A stretch of 64,000 nucleotides of DNA from Curtobacterium sp. Leaf261. GTDB taxonomy: Bacteria > Actinomycetota > Actinomycetes > Actinomycetales > Microbacteriaceae. How positions within the stretch are numbered: the first letter of the stretch is position 1; each line of letters begins with the position of its first letter. The position numbers and the translations under genes are program-made. The notes beneath the pieces are model-generated. The model was not told the origin of the DNA and searched no databases. It saw only the letters and a list, made by a program, of their open reading frames with translations. The stretch covers positions 241,591-305,590 of the forward strand of contig NZ_LMMJ01000001.1 in the NCBI RefSeq assembly GCF_001422205.1, read 5' to 3'. Positions 22,907 through 31,271 of the stretch are shown here, one piece after another.

Positions 22907-22909
22907 GCT
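22904..22909 (+). promoter_or_regulatory. -10 box overlapping the trmI stop codon
   Basis: TAGGCT contains the trmI TAG stop codon and lies 7 nt before GTG 22917 of the FKBP gene. Confidence 0.55.
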
Positions 22910-22916
22910 CGTCCGA

Positions 22917-23861
22917 GTGTCTCACCCCCGTCAGCTGTGGAAGAGAGGGTCCGTGCGCACCATCCCCGCACTCCTGGTCACCGTCGGTCTCGTCGCGTCG
23001 CTCACCGCGTGCGCATCGGGTACCCCGTCCGCTCGCGGATGCGATGCGCCGACGCCCGGTGCCGCGTCCGATGCGGTCAGCGCGACCGGTTCCCTCGGCA
23101 GCAGGCCGAAGGCCGATGTGCCGTCGCCCCTCACCACGGACCGGACGCAGGTGTCGGTCCTGAAGCAGGGGACCGGCCGCGTGCTCGGCGACGGGTCGCC
23201 CGCCGTGATCGAGTACTCGGTCTACGACGGCGCGACGGGCAAGTCCGTGCAGACGAGCGGGTACACGGGCAGTTCTGCCCCCGTGACCGTCGGGTCGAAG
23301 AACGCCGGTGCACTCGGCGAGGCGCTCGAGTGCGCCCGGGTCGGCGACCGACTCGCCATCGTGCTGACCAAGCAGGCGCTCCAGTCCGGTGCCGCCACCT
23401 CGAAGAAGCAGCAGGACGCCGCAGTGATCATCGCGGACGTCGTCGACGGGTTCCCCGCGCGCGCCACCGGTCGTCCGCTCGTCGGCCCGGACGACATGCC
23501 TGCCGTGGTCCTCGCTCCGAACGGCGCCCCCGGCATCACCGTCCCCTCGACCGCCGCGCCGACGCACGACTCGACGCACCTGCTCCGCAAGGGGTCCGGC
23601 AGGGAGCTCACCGCGAAGGACACCGCGGTCGTCAAGTACACGGCCGTCAACTGGGGCGCCAACTCGAGCGTCGCCGGGTCGAGCTGGACCGACGGTTCCG
23701 GCGCGGTGACGGTGCCCCTCGCGAAGGGTGGCCAGGTCGCGACGTCGATCACCTCGGCGCTCACCGGGACGCACGTCGGTGACCAGGTCCTCGCGATCGT
23801 GAACCAGCAGGGCACCACGTACGCGTACGTCTTCGACGTGCTCGGCACCATGCCGCGCTGA
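22917..23861 (+). CDS. FKBP-type peptidyl-prolyl isomerase lipoprotein
   Basis: The 314-residue protein has a lipoprotein signal ending in the lipobox LTAC-A, so it is predicted to be lipid-anchored outside the membrane. The remainder looks like two degenerate FKBP-like domains in tandem. The first contains VIEYSVYDGATGKSVQTS and GEALECARVGDRLAIVL. The second contains TAVVKYTAVNWGANSSVAGSSW and ITSALTGTHVGDQVLAIV, ending YVFDVLGTM. GTG 22917 fits a leaderless start; GTG 22953, with GAGAGGG upstream, would give a more usual short signal peptide and cannot be excluded. FKBP genes precede pafBC in many relatives. Extracytoplasmic folding is the likely role. Confidence 0.8.
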   Translation: MSHPRQLWKRGSVRTIPALLVTVGLVASLTACASGTPSARGCDAPTPGAASDAVSATGSLGSRPKADVPSPLTTDRTQVSVLKQGTGRVLGDGSPAVIEYSVYDGATGKSVQTSGYTGSSAPVTVGSKNAGALGEALECARVGDRLAIVLTKQALQSGAATSKKQQDAAVIIADVVDGFPARATGRPLVGPDDMPAVVLAPNGAPGITVPSTAAPTHDSTHLLRKGSGRELTAKDTAVVKYTAVNWGANSSVAGSSWTDGSGAVTVPLAKGGQVATSITSALTGTHVGDQVLAIVNQQGTTYAYVFDVLGTMPR

Positions 23862-23872
23862 CCCCCCTCTCA

Positions 23873-23895
23873 GGCCCGCCGCGCGGCACCGGGCC
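23873..23895. terminator. Short hairpin after the FKBP gene
   Basis: GGCCCG (23873-23878) and CGGGCC (23890-23895) enclose an 11-nt loop that can itself partly pair. No T-tract. Confidence 0.4.
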
Positions 23896-23945
23896 GACTG
23901 TCCACACGGTCGCCGTCGGCTGCTCGAAGCACCCGCAGACTGCCG

Positions 23946-23951
23946 TAGGAT
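23946..23951 (+). promoter_or_regulatory. -10 box for leaderless pafB
   Basis: TAGGAT lies 6 nt before GTG 23958. Confidence 0.6.
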
Positions 23952-23957
23952 CGGGCT

Positions 23958-25121
23958 GTGCCAGCGACCCGTGTGCCCCGTGTCCCGGCGGAGGAACGGC
24001 TGTTCAGCCTGGTGCTCGCGCTGCTCTCCACAGAGACGGGTCTCACCAAGTCGGAGATCCTCGCCAACGTCCAGGGCTACCGGCAGCGGTACGAGACCGG
24101 GGGCGACAACGCGTCCCTCGAGCGGCAGTTCGAGCGTGACAAGGACGACGTCCGTGAGCTCGGCATCCCGCTCGAGACCATCGAGACACCGGGCGCGAGC
24201 GGCAACAACCAGACGCTCCGGTACCGGATCCCGAAGGGTGAGTACGACCTCCCCGAGGACGTCCGGTTCACCCCGGACGAGTCGGCGCTGCTGTCCCTGG
24301 CGGCGATGGCCTGGCGCGAGGGAGCGCTGTCCGTCGAGTCGCGTCGCGCGCTCCTGAAGATCCGCTCCGTCGGCGGTTCCGGCGCCCACGGTGACGAGTC
24401 GGTCGCCGACACCGTCCCCGACGCGAGTGCGGTCGAGGCGTACGCGCCGCGGCTCCGTGCCCGGGACGTCGCCTTCGAGCCGCTCCGTGCCGCGCTCGAC
24501 CGTGCCGCGGCGGTCCGCTTCGACTACATCACGCCCGGCGAGCACGCACCGCGTCGTCGCGAGGTCGCACCGCTCGCGCTGGTGCAGCACGGCGGGCGAT
24601 GGATGCTGGCCGCGAACGAGTTCTCGAGCGGCGGCACCAAGAACTACCTGCTCTCGCGCATCGTCGGCCACGTGTCGTCGTTCCAGGCCGGTGAGCACGA
24701 GCCGAGCCCGGGGGCGGGGGAGCGCGCCCTCGCCGAGCTCGACCGGGTGTGGGCCGAGCGCACCGCCACGATCGAGGTCCAGCCGGGATCGGACGCCGAG
24801 CGGCGCCTCACCAGGCGTCGCGACACGACCACCGACGGCGCCGGACGCCTGCTGCTGCACTTCGTCGACCCGCAGATCCTCGGCGAGGAGCTCGCGGCGT
24901 ACGGACCGGAGGTCCGTGTGCTCGAGCCCGCGGCCATCCGCGAGCACGTCGTCGCCAGGCTCCGGGGGCTCGTCGACGACCACACGGACGACCGGACGGG
25001 TGCGGCGGACGGACGCCGTGCCTCCAGTCCGGTCGCCGGACGCGCCGCAGCCGGACGTGCCGCAGGCGGACATGCCGCAGCCGGAAGTGCCGCAGGCGGA
25101 ACGGAGCACGCCCATGGCTGA
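23958..25121 (+). CDS. pafB: WYL-domain transcriptional activator PafB
   Basis: PafB and PafC together activate the LexA-independent DNA-damage response of actinobacteria. The 387-residue protein begins with a winged helix-turn-helix (RLFSLVLALLSTETGLTKSEIL, residues about 12-35). The family segment FERDKDDVRELGIPLETIE comes next, then a WYL domain around VRFDYITPGEHAPRRREVAPLALVQHGGRWMLA and a C-terminal WCX-like extension. Residues from about 350 on are low-complexity (PVAGRAAAGRAAGGHAAA), encoded partly by a dispersed-repeat copy, and overlap pafC by 8 nt. GTG 23958 follows a -10 box by 6 nt. The pup-proteasome genes for which paf was named are missing here, consistent with a purely regulatory role. 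Confidence 0.9.
   Translation: MPATRVPRVPAEERLFSLVLALLSTETGLTKSEILANVQGYRQRYETGGDNASLERQFERDKDDVRELGIPLETIETPGASGNNQTLRYRIPKGEYDLPEDVRFTPDESALLSLAAMAWREGALSVESRRALLKIRSVGGSGAHGDESVADTVPDASAVEAYAPRLRARDVAFEPLRAALDRAAAVRFDYITPGEHAPRRREVAPLALVQHGGRWMLAANEFSSGGTKNYLLSRIVGHVSSFQAGEHEPSPGAGERALAELDRVWAERTATIEVQPGSDAERRLTRRRDTTTDGAGRLLLHFVDPQILGEELAAYGPEVRVLEPAAIREHVVARLRGLVDDHTDDRTGAADGRRASSPVAGRAAAGRAAGGHAAAGSAAGGTEHAHG
24991..25033. repeat. Copy of the dispersed palindromic repeat inside pafB
   Basis: ACCGGAC (24991-24997) and GTCCGGT (25027-25033) form the ends; GTGCCTCCAGTCC is the family core. It encodes part of the non-conserved PafB tail. Confidence 0.65.
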
Positions 25122-26091
25122 GCAGCCGCTGCAGGCCCAGGACAAACTCGCCTTCCTGCTGTCCCTCGTGCCCTACCTCATCGAACGCGAGCGGGTCTCC
25201 GTGGCCGAGGCCGCACGGCACTTCGGTGTGCCGCCGGCACGGATCCGTCGGGCGGTCGAGCTCATCGCGGTGTCCGGCATCCCCGGCGAGACGATGCAGT
25301 ACCAGCACGGGGACCTGTTCGACATCGCCTGGGACGACCTCGACCAGAACGACATGATCGTCCTGACCAACCTCGTGGCGATCGACGACTCACCGCGGTT
25401 GTCGGCCCGTGAGGCCTCGGCGCTCATCGCCGGCCTGCAGTACCTGTCCGCGCTGCCGGAAGCCGGAGACCCCGATGCGATCCGTGCGCTCATGGCGAAG
25501 CTCTCGCGCGGTGCCGGGGGAGCGTCGAGCAACGTCGCCGTGGGTCGCGACGCCCACGACGCCTCGCTCGCGGTCGTCCGACGAGCGATGGCGACCAGGA
25601 GCGGGCTCCTGTTCGAGTACGCCGGACCACGGGCTCGCCGGGCCGAGCGGCGCGTCGATCCGCTCCGCGTGGAGTCGATCGACGCCGACTGGTACCTCCG
25701 CGCGTGGGACCTCGACCGGACGGCGCTCCGGACCTTCCGCCTCGACCGGATGTCGGCCGCGCGGGTCGACGACCGGCCGGCGGGCTCGCACGACGGCCTC
25801 GAGATCCCGGACACGCTGTTCCAGCGCACGGGCGACGACGTCATCGTGACGGTCGAGCTCGACTCCTCGTCCCTCCCGCTCGTGGCCGACTACCTCGCCG
25901 ACACGGCCGATGCACCCGACACCGAGCACCGCGTGCGCATCCGGCTCGCGGCGAAGGGCTTCGACGGCGTCGTCCGGCTCGTCGCCGGGCTCCCGGGGCG
26001 TGCCGTGGTGATCGATCCGCCGGCCGCGCGGGACGCCGTCCGGGAATTCGCCGCGTCTGCCCTCGCCGCGTCGGACGCTGACGTAAGCTGA
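25114..26091 (+). CDS. pafC: WYL-domain transcriptional activator PafC
   Basis: The partner of PafB. The 325-residue protein starts MAEQPLQAQDKLAFLLSLVPYLIE, then a winged helix (VSVAEAARHFGVPPARIRRAVELI). The WYL domain includes LLFEYAGPRARRAERRVDPLRVESIDADWYLRAWD near residue 165, with a C-terminal extension VRLVAGLPGRAVVIDPP. ATG 25114 overlaps the pafB end by 8 nt. Upstream GTGs in the same frame would add a proline-rich repeat (PDAPQPDVPQADMPQPEVPQ) that overlaps the PafB tail in another frame; I think this is a by-product of the repeat DNA. tatC follows after 4 bp. Confidence 0.9.
   Translation: MAEQPLQAQDKLAFLLSLVPYLIERERVSVAEAARHFGVPPARIRRAVELIAVSGIPGETMQYQHGDLFDIAWDDLDQNDMIVLTNLVAIDDSPRLSAREASALIAGLQYLSALPEAGDPDAIRALMAKLSRGAGGASSNVAVGRDAHDASLAVVRRAMATRSGLLFEYAGPRARRAERRVDPLRVESIDADWYLRAWDLDRTALRTFRLDRMSAARVDDRPAGSHDGLEIPDTLFQRTGDDVIVTVELDSSSLPLVADYLADTADAPDTEHRVRIRLAAKGFDGVVRLVAGLPGRAVVIDPPAARDAVREFAASALAASDADVS
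26084..26089 (+). promoter_or_regulatory. -10 box at the pafC-tatC junction
   Basis: TAAGCT overlaps the last codons of pafC and lies 6 nt before the tatC ATG at 26096, so tatC may have its own leaderless promoter. Confidence 0.5.
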
Positions 26092-26095
26092 CGGC

Positions 26096-26947
26096 ATGGC
26101 CTCGACGACCGCGCGTGGGCGCCAGACGGGACCGGGATCAGGACGACCTGGTTCCGGGCGATCACGTTCTGGCAGTGACGCCGAGGGACGGATGTCACTC
26201 GGGCAGCACCTGATCGAGCTCCGTAAACGCCTGTTCCGTGCGGTCATCGCGATCGCGGTCCTGGCCATCGCCGGCTGGTTCGTCACGCCGTTCGTGCTGG
26301 ACGCCCTCCGCGAGCCGGTCACGCAGCTCGCGTCGAACGGCGGCGGACACACCGCCGAGCTCAACTTCCCGGTGATCTCGGGGGCGTTCGACCTCCGACT
26401 GCAGATCGCGATCACCATCGGCATCGTGGTGTCGAGCCCCGTGTGGCTCTACCAGATCTGGGCCTTCATCGTGCCGGCGCTCGTCCGCAAGGAGAAGCTC
26501 TACCTCGTCGGGTTCTTCGGCACGGCGATCCCGCTGTTCCTCGCCGGGTGCTGGTTCGGCTGGTACGTGCTGCCGCACATCGTCGGGATCCTCGGGAGCT
26601 TCGTCTCCAACCAGGACACCTCGATCGTCGACGCGAAGGCCTACTACGACTTCGTCATCAAGCTCGTGCTGGCGGTCGGCATCGCGTTCGTGCTCCCGGT
26701 GTTCCTCGTCCTGCTGAACTTCGTCGGCGTGCTCTCCGCCAAGTCGATCATCGGCTCGTGGCGCATCGCCATCATCTGCATCCTCATCTTCACCGCGCTG
26801 GTCACCCCGTCCGCGGACGTCGCATCGATGTTCCTGCTCGCGGTCCCGATGGTGGTCCTGTACATCGGCGCCTGCGCGGTCACGTGGCTGCACGACCGAC
26901 GCGCCGCCAAGCGCCAGGCGCTGCTCGACGCCGAGTACGACCTGTGA
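26096..26947 (+). CDS. tatC: Twin-arginine translocase subunit TatC
   Basis: TatC recognises twin-arginine signal peptides and, with TatA/TatB, moves folded proteins across the membrane. The 283-residue protein has about 40 polar N-terminal residues, then the conserved MSLGQHLIELRKRLFRAVIAI and six hydrophobic helices. The loop after helix 1 reads LREPVTQL and the periplasmic stretch near helix 2-3 includes PVWLYQIWAFIVPAL, with the conserved FxxxG region FLAGCWFGWYVLPHI. The end is basic (RRAAKRQALLDAEYDL). tatA, usually directly upstream, is not here. The stop overlaps the helY GTG. Confidence 0.95.
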   Translation: MASTTARGRQTGPGSGRPGSGRSRSGSDAEGRMSLGQHLIELRKRLFRAVIAIAVLAIAGWFVTPFVLDALREPVTQLASNGGGHTAELNFPVISGAFDLRLQIAITIGIVVSSPVWLYQIWAFIVPALVRKEKLYLVGFFGTAIPLFLAGCWFGWYVLPHIVGILGSFVSNQDTSIVDAKAYYDFVIKLVLAVGIAFVLPVFLVLLNFVGVLSAKSIIGSWRIAIICILIFTALVTPSADVASMFLLAVPMVVLYIGACAVTWLHDRRAAKRQALLDAEYDL

Positions 26948-29463
26948 CGGAGACCGACCTCTCGCCGGCTGCACGCTTCGCCGCGGCCGCGACTCGCTCC
27001 CGATCGCGGAACCTCGAGCTCTTCCGCGAGGAGCTCCGGTTCGATCTCGATGCGTTCCAGACGGCGTCGTGCGTCTCGCTCGACGCCGGGCGGAGCGTCC
27101 TCGTCGCCGCGCCGACCGGAGCCGGCAAGACCGTCGTGGCGGAGTTCGCGATCTGGATGGCGATGCGGCAGCCGTCGGCGAAGGTGTTCTACACCACCCC
27201 GATGAAGGCGCTCAGCAACCAGAAGTTCGCGGAGCTGGTCGATGCGTACGGCGAGAGCGAGGTGGGGCTGCTCACCGGTGACACCAATGTCAACCCCCGC
27301 GGCCGCGTCGTGGTGATGACGACCGAGGTCCTCCGGAACATGCTCTACGCGGACTCCGACCTGCTCGACGACCTCGCCTACGTCGTCCTCGACGAGGTCC
27401 ACTACCTCGCCGACCGGTTCCGCGGTCCGGTGTGGGAGGAAGTGATCCTCCACCTGCCGAGCGAGGTCCGGCTCGTGTCGCTCTCCGCCACGGTGTCGAA
27501 CGCCGAGGAGTTCGGCGACTGGCTGCAGACCGTCCGCGGTGACACCGACGTAATCGTGTCCGAGGACCGCCCCGTGCCGCTCGAGCAGCACGTGCTCGTC
27601 GGCTCGAAGGTCGTCGACCTGTTCGACTCGTCCGGTGCCGCGGCCACGAACCGGGTGAACCCGGAGCTCATGCGGCTCGTCGGAGGGACGCGCGGCGGGG
27701 ATCGCCGCGGCGCCGGCGGCAGGGGCGGCGGTGGTCGAGGCGGCGGCCGCGGTCGTGGTTCATGGGACAACCGGGGTCCGCGGCAGGAGCGCATGCACCG
27801 CGAGGGCATCGTGAAGATGCTCGACGAGCGGATGTTGCTCCCCGCCATCTTCTTCGTGTTCAGCCGGAACGGATGCGACCAGGGCGTCCGACACGTGCTC
27901 CGCTCCGGACTCTCGCTGACCACCGCGGACGAACGTCGCGAGATCCGCGAGACGGCCGAGTACCACTGCCGCACGCTCCACGACGAGGACCTCGCGGTGC
28001 TCGGGTACTGGGAGTGGCTCGAGGGCCTCGAGCGCGGTGTCGCGGCACACCACGCCGGCCTCCTGCCCGCGTTCAAGGAGGTCGTCGAGGACCTCTTCCA
28101 GCGGAAGCTCGTCAAGGTGGTCTTCGCGACCGAGACCCTGGCGCTCGGTGTCAACATGCCGGCCCGGAGCGTCGTGCTCGAGAAGCTCGAGAAGTTCAAC
28201 GGCGAGGCCCGTGTGCCGATCACGCCGGGGGAGTACACCCAGATCACCGGGCGCGCCGGACGCCGTGGCATCGACGTCGAAGGACACTCGGTCGTCCAGT
28301 GGGCGGACGGGCTCGAGCCGCAGTCGGTCGCGTCACTGGCGTCGCGGCGCACCTACCCGCTCAACTCGTCGTTCAAGCCGACCTACAACATGGCGGTGAA
28401 CCTCATCGAGCAGTTCGGCCGTGAGCGGACCCGCGAGATCCTCGAGACGTCGTTCGCCCAGTTCCAGGCCGACCGCTCCGTCGTCGACCTCGCCAGGAAG
28501 GCCAGGTCGCAGCAGCAGTCGCTCGACGGCTACCGCGAGTCGATGCAGTGCCACCTCGGCGACTTCACCGAGTACGCGGCCCTCCGTCGTGAGCTCTCCG
28601 ACCTCGAGCGCTCCACCGTCCCCGGCGGCCGTGAGTCGTCGCACGGCGCCCGGCAAGAGCGCCAGTCCTCGATCACGGACGTCCGACGTCGGATGCAGAA
28701 GCATCCATGCCACGCCTGCCCGGACCGCGAAGCGCACGCCAGGTGGGCCGAGCGCTGGTACCGACTCTCCCGCACCACCGACCAGCTCCTGAACCAGATC
28801 CGCTCGCGGACGGGTGCGGTCGCGATCGTGTTCGACCGGGTGACCGACGTCCTGCTCGAACTCGGGTACCTGACGCGCGCGCCACTCGACACCGCCGAGG
28901 GCACCACCTCCCCGAAGCCCGGTTCGGAGTCGATCGGCTCGCAGCGCGGCGAGGTCCGCGTCGCTGCCGGTGGCCGTCGACTCCAGCGGATCTACGGTGA
29001 CCGCGACCTGCTCGTGGCCGAGTGCCTCGAAGCCGGTGTCTGGGACGAGCTCACCGCCCCGCAGCTCGCCGCGATGGCCGCCACGATCGTGTACCAGCCC
29101 CGCCGCGAGGACGCGCCCGGCACCGAGCACGCGCTTCCGCGGGGAGCGTTCCGTCCAGCTCTCGAACGCACGACCGACATCTGGTCGCGTCTCGACGACA
29201 TCGAACGCGACGCCCGGCTCTCCGGCTCCCTGCCACCGTCCGCCGGCATCGCACTCGGGATGTTCCGCTGGGCGTCCGGCTCCGCCCTCGACGACGTCCT
29301 GCGCACGCTCGACCTCGCTGCGGGTGACTTCGTCCGCTGGTCCAAGCAGGTCATCGACCTGCTCGACCAGATCCGCGGCGCCGGGGACCCCGGCATCGCT
29401 GCGACGGCAGGCCGCGCCGCCGACGCCGTCCGGCGCGGCATCGTCGCCTACGCGGCGGTGTGA
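26944..29463 (+). CDS. helY: Ski2/Mtr4-like DExH RNA helicase HelY
   Basis: The 839-residue protein matches the actinobacterial HelY group of Ski2-like helicases. It has the Q-like DLDAFQTASC, Walker A APTGAGKTVVAEFAI at about 56-70, TTPMKALSNQKF (Ia), and DEVHYLADRFRGPVWEE (DEVH box). LVSLSATVSNAEEFGDWL (motif III) and FATETLALGVNMPARSVV (motif V) follow, then QITGRAGRRGIDVEG (motif VI). The C-terminal part carries the DSHCT-like domain. A 28-residue Arg/Gly-rich insertion (about residues 248-277, with repeated GGGRG) sits between the two RecA domains and resembles an RGG box. It overlaps tatC (GTGA). RNA unwinding during decay or ribosome processing is the family role. Confidence 0.92.
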   Translation: MTETDLSPAARFAAAATRSRSRNLELFREELRFDLDAFQTASCVSLDAGRSVLVAAPTGAGKTVVAEFAIWMAMRQPSAKVFYTTPMKALSNQKFAELVDAYGESEVGLLTGDTNVNPRGRVVVMTTEVLRNMLYADSDLLDDLAYVVLDEVHYLADRFRGPVWEEVILHLPSEVRLVSLSATVSNAEEFGDWLQTVRGDTDVIVSEDRPVPLEQHVLVGSKVVDLFDSSGAAATNRVNPELMRLVGGTRGGDRRGAGGRGGGGRGGGRGRGSWDNRGPRQERMHREGIVKMLDERMLLPAIFFVFSRNGCDQGVRHVLRSGLSLTTADERREIRETAEYHCRTLHDEDLAVLGYWEWLEGLERGVAAHHAGLLPAFKEVVEDLFQRKLVKVVFATETLALGVNMPARSVVLEKLEKFNGEARVPITPGEYTQITGRAGRRGIDVEGHSVVQWADGLEPQSVASLASRRTYPLNSSFKPTYNMAVNLIEQFGRERTREILETSFAQFQADRSVVDLARKARSQQQSLDGYRESMQCHLGDFTEYAALRRELSDLERSTVPGGRESSHGARQERQSSITDVRRRMQKHPCHACPDREAHARWAERWYRLSRTTDQLLNQIRSRTGAVAIVFDRVTDVLLELGYLTRAPLDTAEGTTSPKPGSESIGSQRGEVRVAAGGRRLQRIYGDRDLLVAECLEAGVWDELTAPQLAAMAATIVYQPRREDAPGTEHALPRGAFRPALERTTDIWSRLDDIERDARLSGSLPPSAGIALGMFRWASGSALDDVLRTLDLAAGDFVRWSKQVIDLLDQIRGAGDPGIAATAGRAADAVRRGIVAYAAV

Positions 29464-29470
29464 GTCCGGC

Positions 29471-31210
29471 ATGACCGTGCAGCACGACGCGACCCGGGTC
29501 GCGCCCACCGCGACGAGCCTGCGGGACGCGCACCGTTCCTCCCGTCCGTCCCGCTGGTCCGGTCGGGCCGGTGGCCGGCCATCGGACGGGAGGCACGACC
29601 TCCCCGTCCGCGTCCGCTCGGACCTCCGCCTCCCGCTCCGGGTCGCCTACCCGCTCGCGATCGTCGCGGGACTGATGTTCGACCTCGCGTTCCCGTCGGC
29701 GGGCATCTGGGTCCTCGCGTTCCCCGCGATCGGCATCATGCTCGTCACCGTCACGGGTCAGCGGGGCTGGGCGGCGTTCGGTCTCGGGTACGTGGCGGGT
29801 GCGTCGTTCTTCCTGGTCGACCTCGACTGGGCCGCCAGGTACCTCGGGCCGGTGCCGTGGCTCGCACTGGCACTCCTCGAAGCGGTGTTCTTCGCGATCG
29901 GTGGGCTGCTGTTCTCGCTCGCCTACCGGTGGGTGCCCCGCGCATGGCCGACGGTCGCCGGACGCGTCTGGCTCACGCCCGCCGTGGTCGCCGCGCTCTG
30001 GACGGGCCGCGAATGGTTCGGCGGCAACTACCCGTACGGCGGCTTCTCGTGGGGACGCGTCGGACTGAGCCAGTCACAGAGCCCCTTCACACCGCTCGTC
30101 GCGTGGGTCGGCGTCCTCGGGCTGACGTTCATCGTCGTGTTCGTGGTGGCGGTCGTCCTCGCCCTCGTGCTCGAGTCCGGCATCCGCCCGTTCACCAGGG
30201 TGGGCACCGCGGTCGTGCTCGTCGCGCTCGTGCTCCTCGTCCCCGCGTGGCCAGCCACCACCGACGGCACGGTCCGCGTGGAGAGCGTCCAGGGCAACGG
30301 ACCGGCCGGCTACTTCGACCGCGCGCAGCCCGGCGAGGTGCTCTCGTCGCAGCTCGCAGCCACCGACGTCGACGCCAAGGGCGTGGACATGGTCGTCTGG
30401 CCAGAGGCATCGGCCGAGTTCGACCCCAGGACGAACCCGACGATCGCCGACGATCTCGACGCCGTGGTGCAGCGGGTCGGTGCGCCGCTCGTCGCCGGCG
30501 CCATCACCGAGACACCCTCGGGGTTGCTCCACAACACGTCGTTCGTCTGGACGACGCGTGGCTGGACGGGGTCCTACGACAAGAAGCACCCGGTGCCGTT
30601 CGGTGAGTACGTGCCCGATCGGTGGTTCTGGTCGAAGCTCGCGCCGTCCCTGATCGGGCTCATCGGCCGCGACTACACGCCGGGGACGAAGCCGAACACG
30701 GTCAGTGTCAGCGGGGTGCGGGCCGGGCTCGCGATCTGCTTCGACATCGTCGACGACCGGCTCGTCGACGAGATGATGGACGACCCACGAGGGGCCGCGC
30801 AGGTGATCCTCGCGCAGACCAACAACGCGGACTTCGACGGGACCGACGAGAACCTCCAGCAGCTGGAGATCGCCAGGATGCGGGCGATCGAGACCGGCCG
30901 GTCGCTCGTGAACATCTCCACCGTGGGGGCCTCTGCGGTGATCTCCCCGACCGGACGGACGATCGACTCCGTCAAGGCCTACACAGCGACGTCGATGATC
31001 ACCGACGTGCCGCTCGGGACGTCGACCACGCCGGCGACCGTCATCGGGTCCGGCCTCACGACGATCATCGTCATCGGCGGGGTGCTCATCCTGCTGGCAG
31101 CGGCTCCCTGGGGCCGGGCATCGTCGGACCGGGCATCGTCAGGTCGGGCATCGTCAGGTCGGGCATCGTCGGACCGGGCATTGTCGGGTCGTCGTCGTCG
31201 TCGCCCCTAG
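29471..31210 (+). CDS. lnt: Apolipoprotein N-acyltransferase
   Basis: Lnt adds the third acyl chain to the N-terminal cysteine of lipoproteins. The 579-residue protein has six or so transmembrane helices (about residues 57-260), then a nitrilase-fold domain outside the membrane. The catalytic triad is visible: E312 in VWPEAS, K371/K372 in YDKKHPVPFGEYVP, and C423 in AICFDIV. A final membrane helix lies near residue 530. Two oddities stand out. The first 45 residues contain a translated copy of the dispersed palindromic repeat. The last 35 are five copies of a 5-residue repeat (GRASS/DRASS) ending in arginines. ATG 29471 is the first sensible start, 8 nt after helY. Confidence 0.9.
   Translation: MTVQHDATRVAPTATSLRDAHRSSRPSRWSGRAGGRPSDGRHDLPVRVRSDLRLPLRVAYPLAIVAGLMFDLAFPSAGIWVLAFPAIGIMLVTVTGQRGWAAFGLGYVAGASFFLVDLDWAARYLGPVPWLALALLEAVFFAIGGLLFSLAYRWVPRAWPTVAGRVWLTPAVVAALWTGREWFGGNYPYGGFSWGRVGLSQSQSPFTPLVAWVGVLGLTFIVVFVVAVVLALVLESGIRPFTRVGTAVVLVALVLLVPAWPATTDGTVRVESVQGNGPAGYFDRAQPGEVLSSQLAATDVDAKGVDMVVWPEASAEFDPRTNPTIADDLDAVVQRVGAPLVAGAITETPSGLLHNTSFVWTTRGWTGSYDKKHPVPFGEYVPDRWFWSKLAPSLIGLIGRDYTPGTKPNTVSVSGVRAGLAICFDIVDDRLVDEMMDDPRGAAQVILAQTNNADFDGTDENLQQLEIARMRAIETGRSLVNISTVGASAVISPTGRTIDSVKAYTATSMITDVPLGTSTTPATVIGSGLTTIIVIGGVLILLAAAPWGRASSDRASSGRASSGRASSDRALSGRRRRRP
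29534..29597. repeat. Dispersed palindromic repeat inside the lnt 5' coding region
   Basis: Left arm CGTTCCTCCCGTCCG (29534-29548) and right arm CGGACGGGAGGCACG (29583-29597) match at 14 of 15 positions, with 34 bp between. The reading frame passes through as an Arg/Ser/Gly-rich stretch before the first membrane helix. Confidence 0.75.
31112..31186. repeat. 15-bp tandem repeat at the lnt 3' end, 5 copies
   Basis: Units of the form GRYCGGGCATCGTCR repeat in frame from 31112, encoding GRASS, DRASS, GRASS, GRASS, DRALS. Confidence 0.85.
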
Positions 31211-31220
31211 GGAACGACGA

Positions 31221-31246
31221 AACGGCCGCCCCGTGGGACGGCCGTT
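31221..31246. terminator. Bidirectional hairpin between lnt and rbpA
   Basis: AACGGCCG (31221-31228) and CGGCCGTT (31239-31246) flank a 10-nt GC-rich loop. It lies between the convergent lnt and rbpA genes. Confidence 0.65.
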
Positions 31247-31271
31247 CGGTGGTTCTCGATCAGGTCCGACG

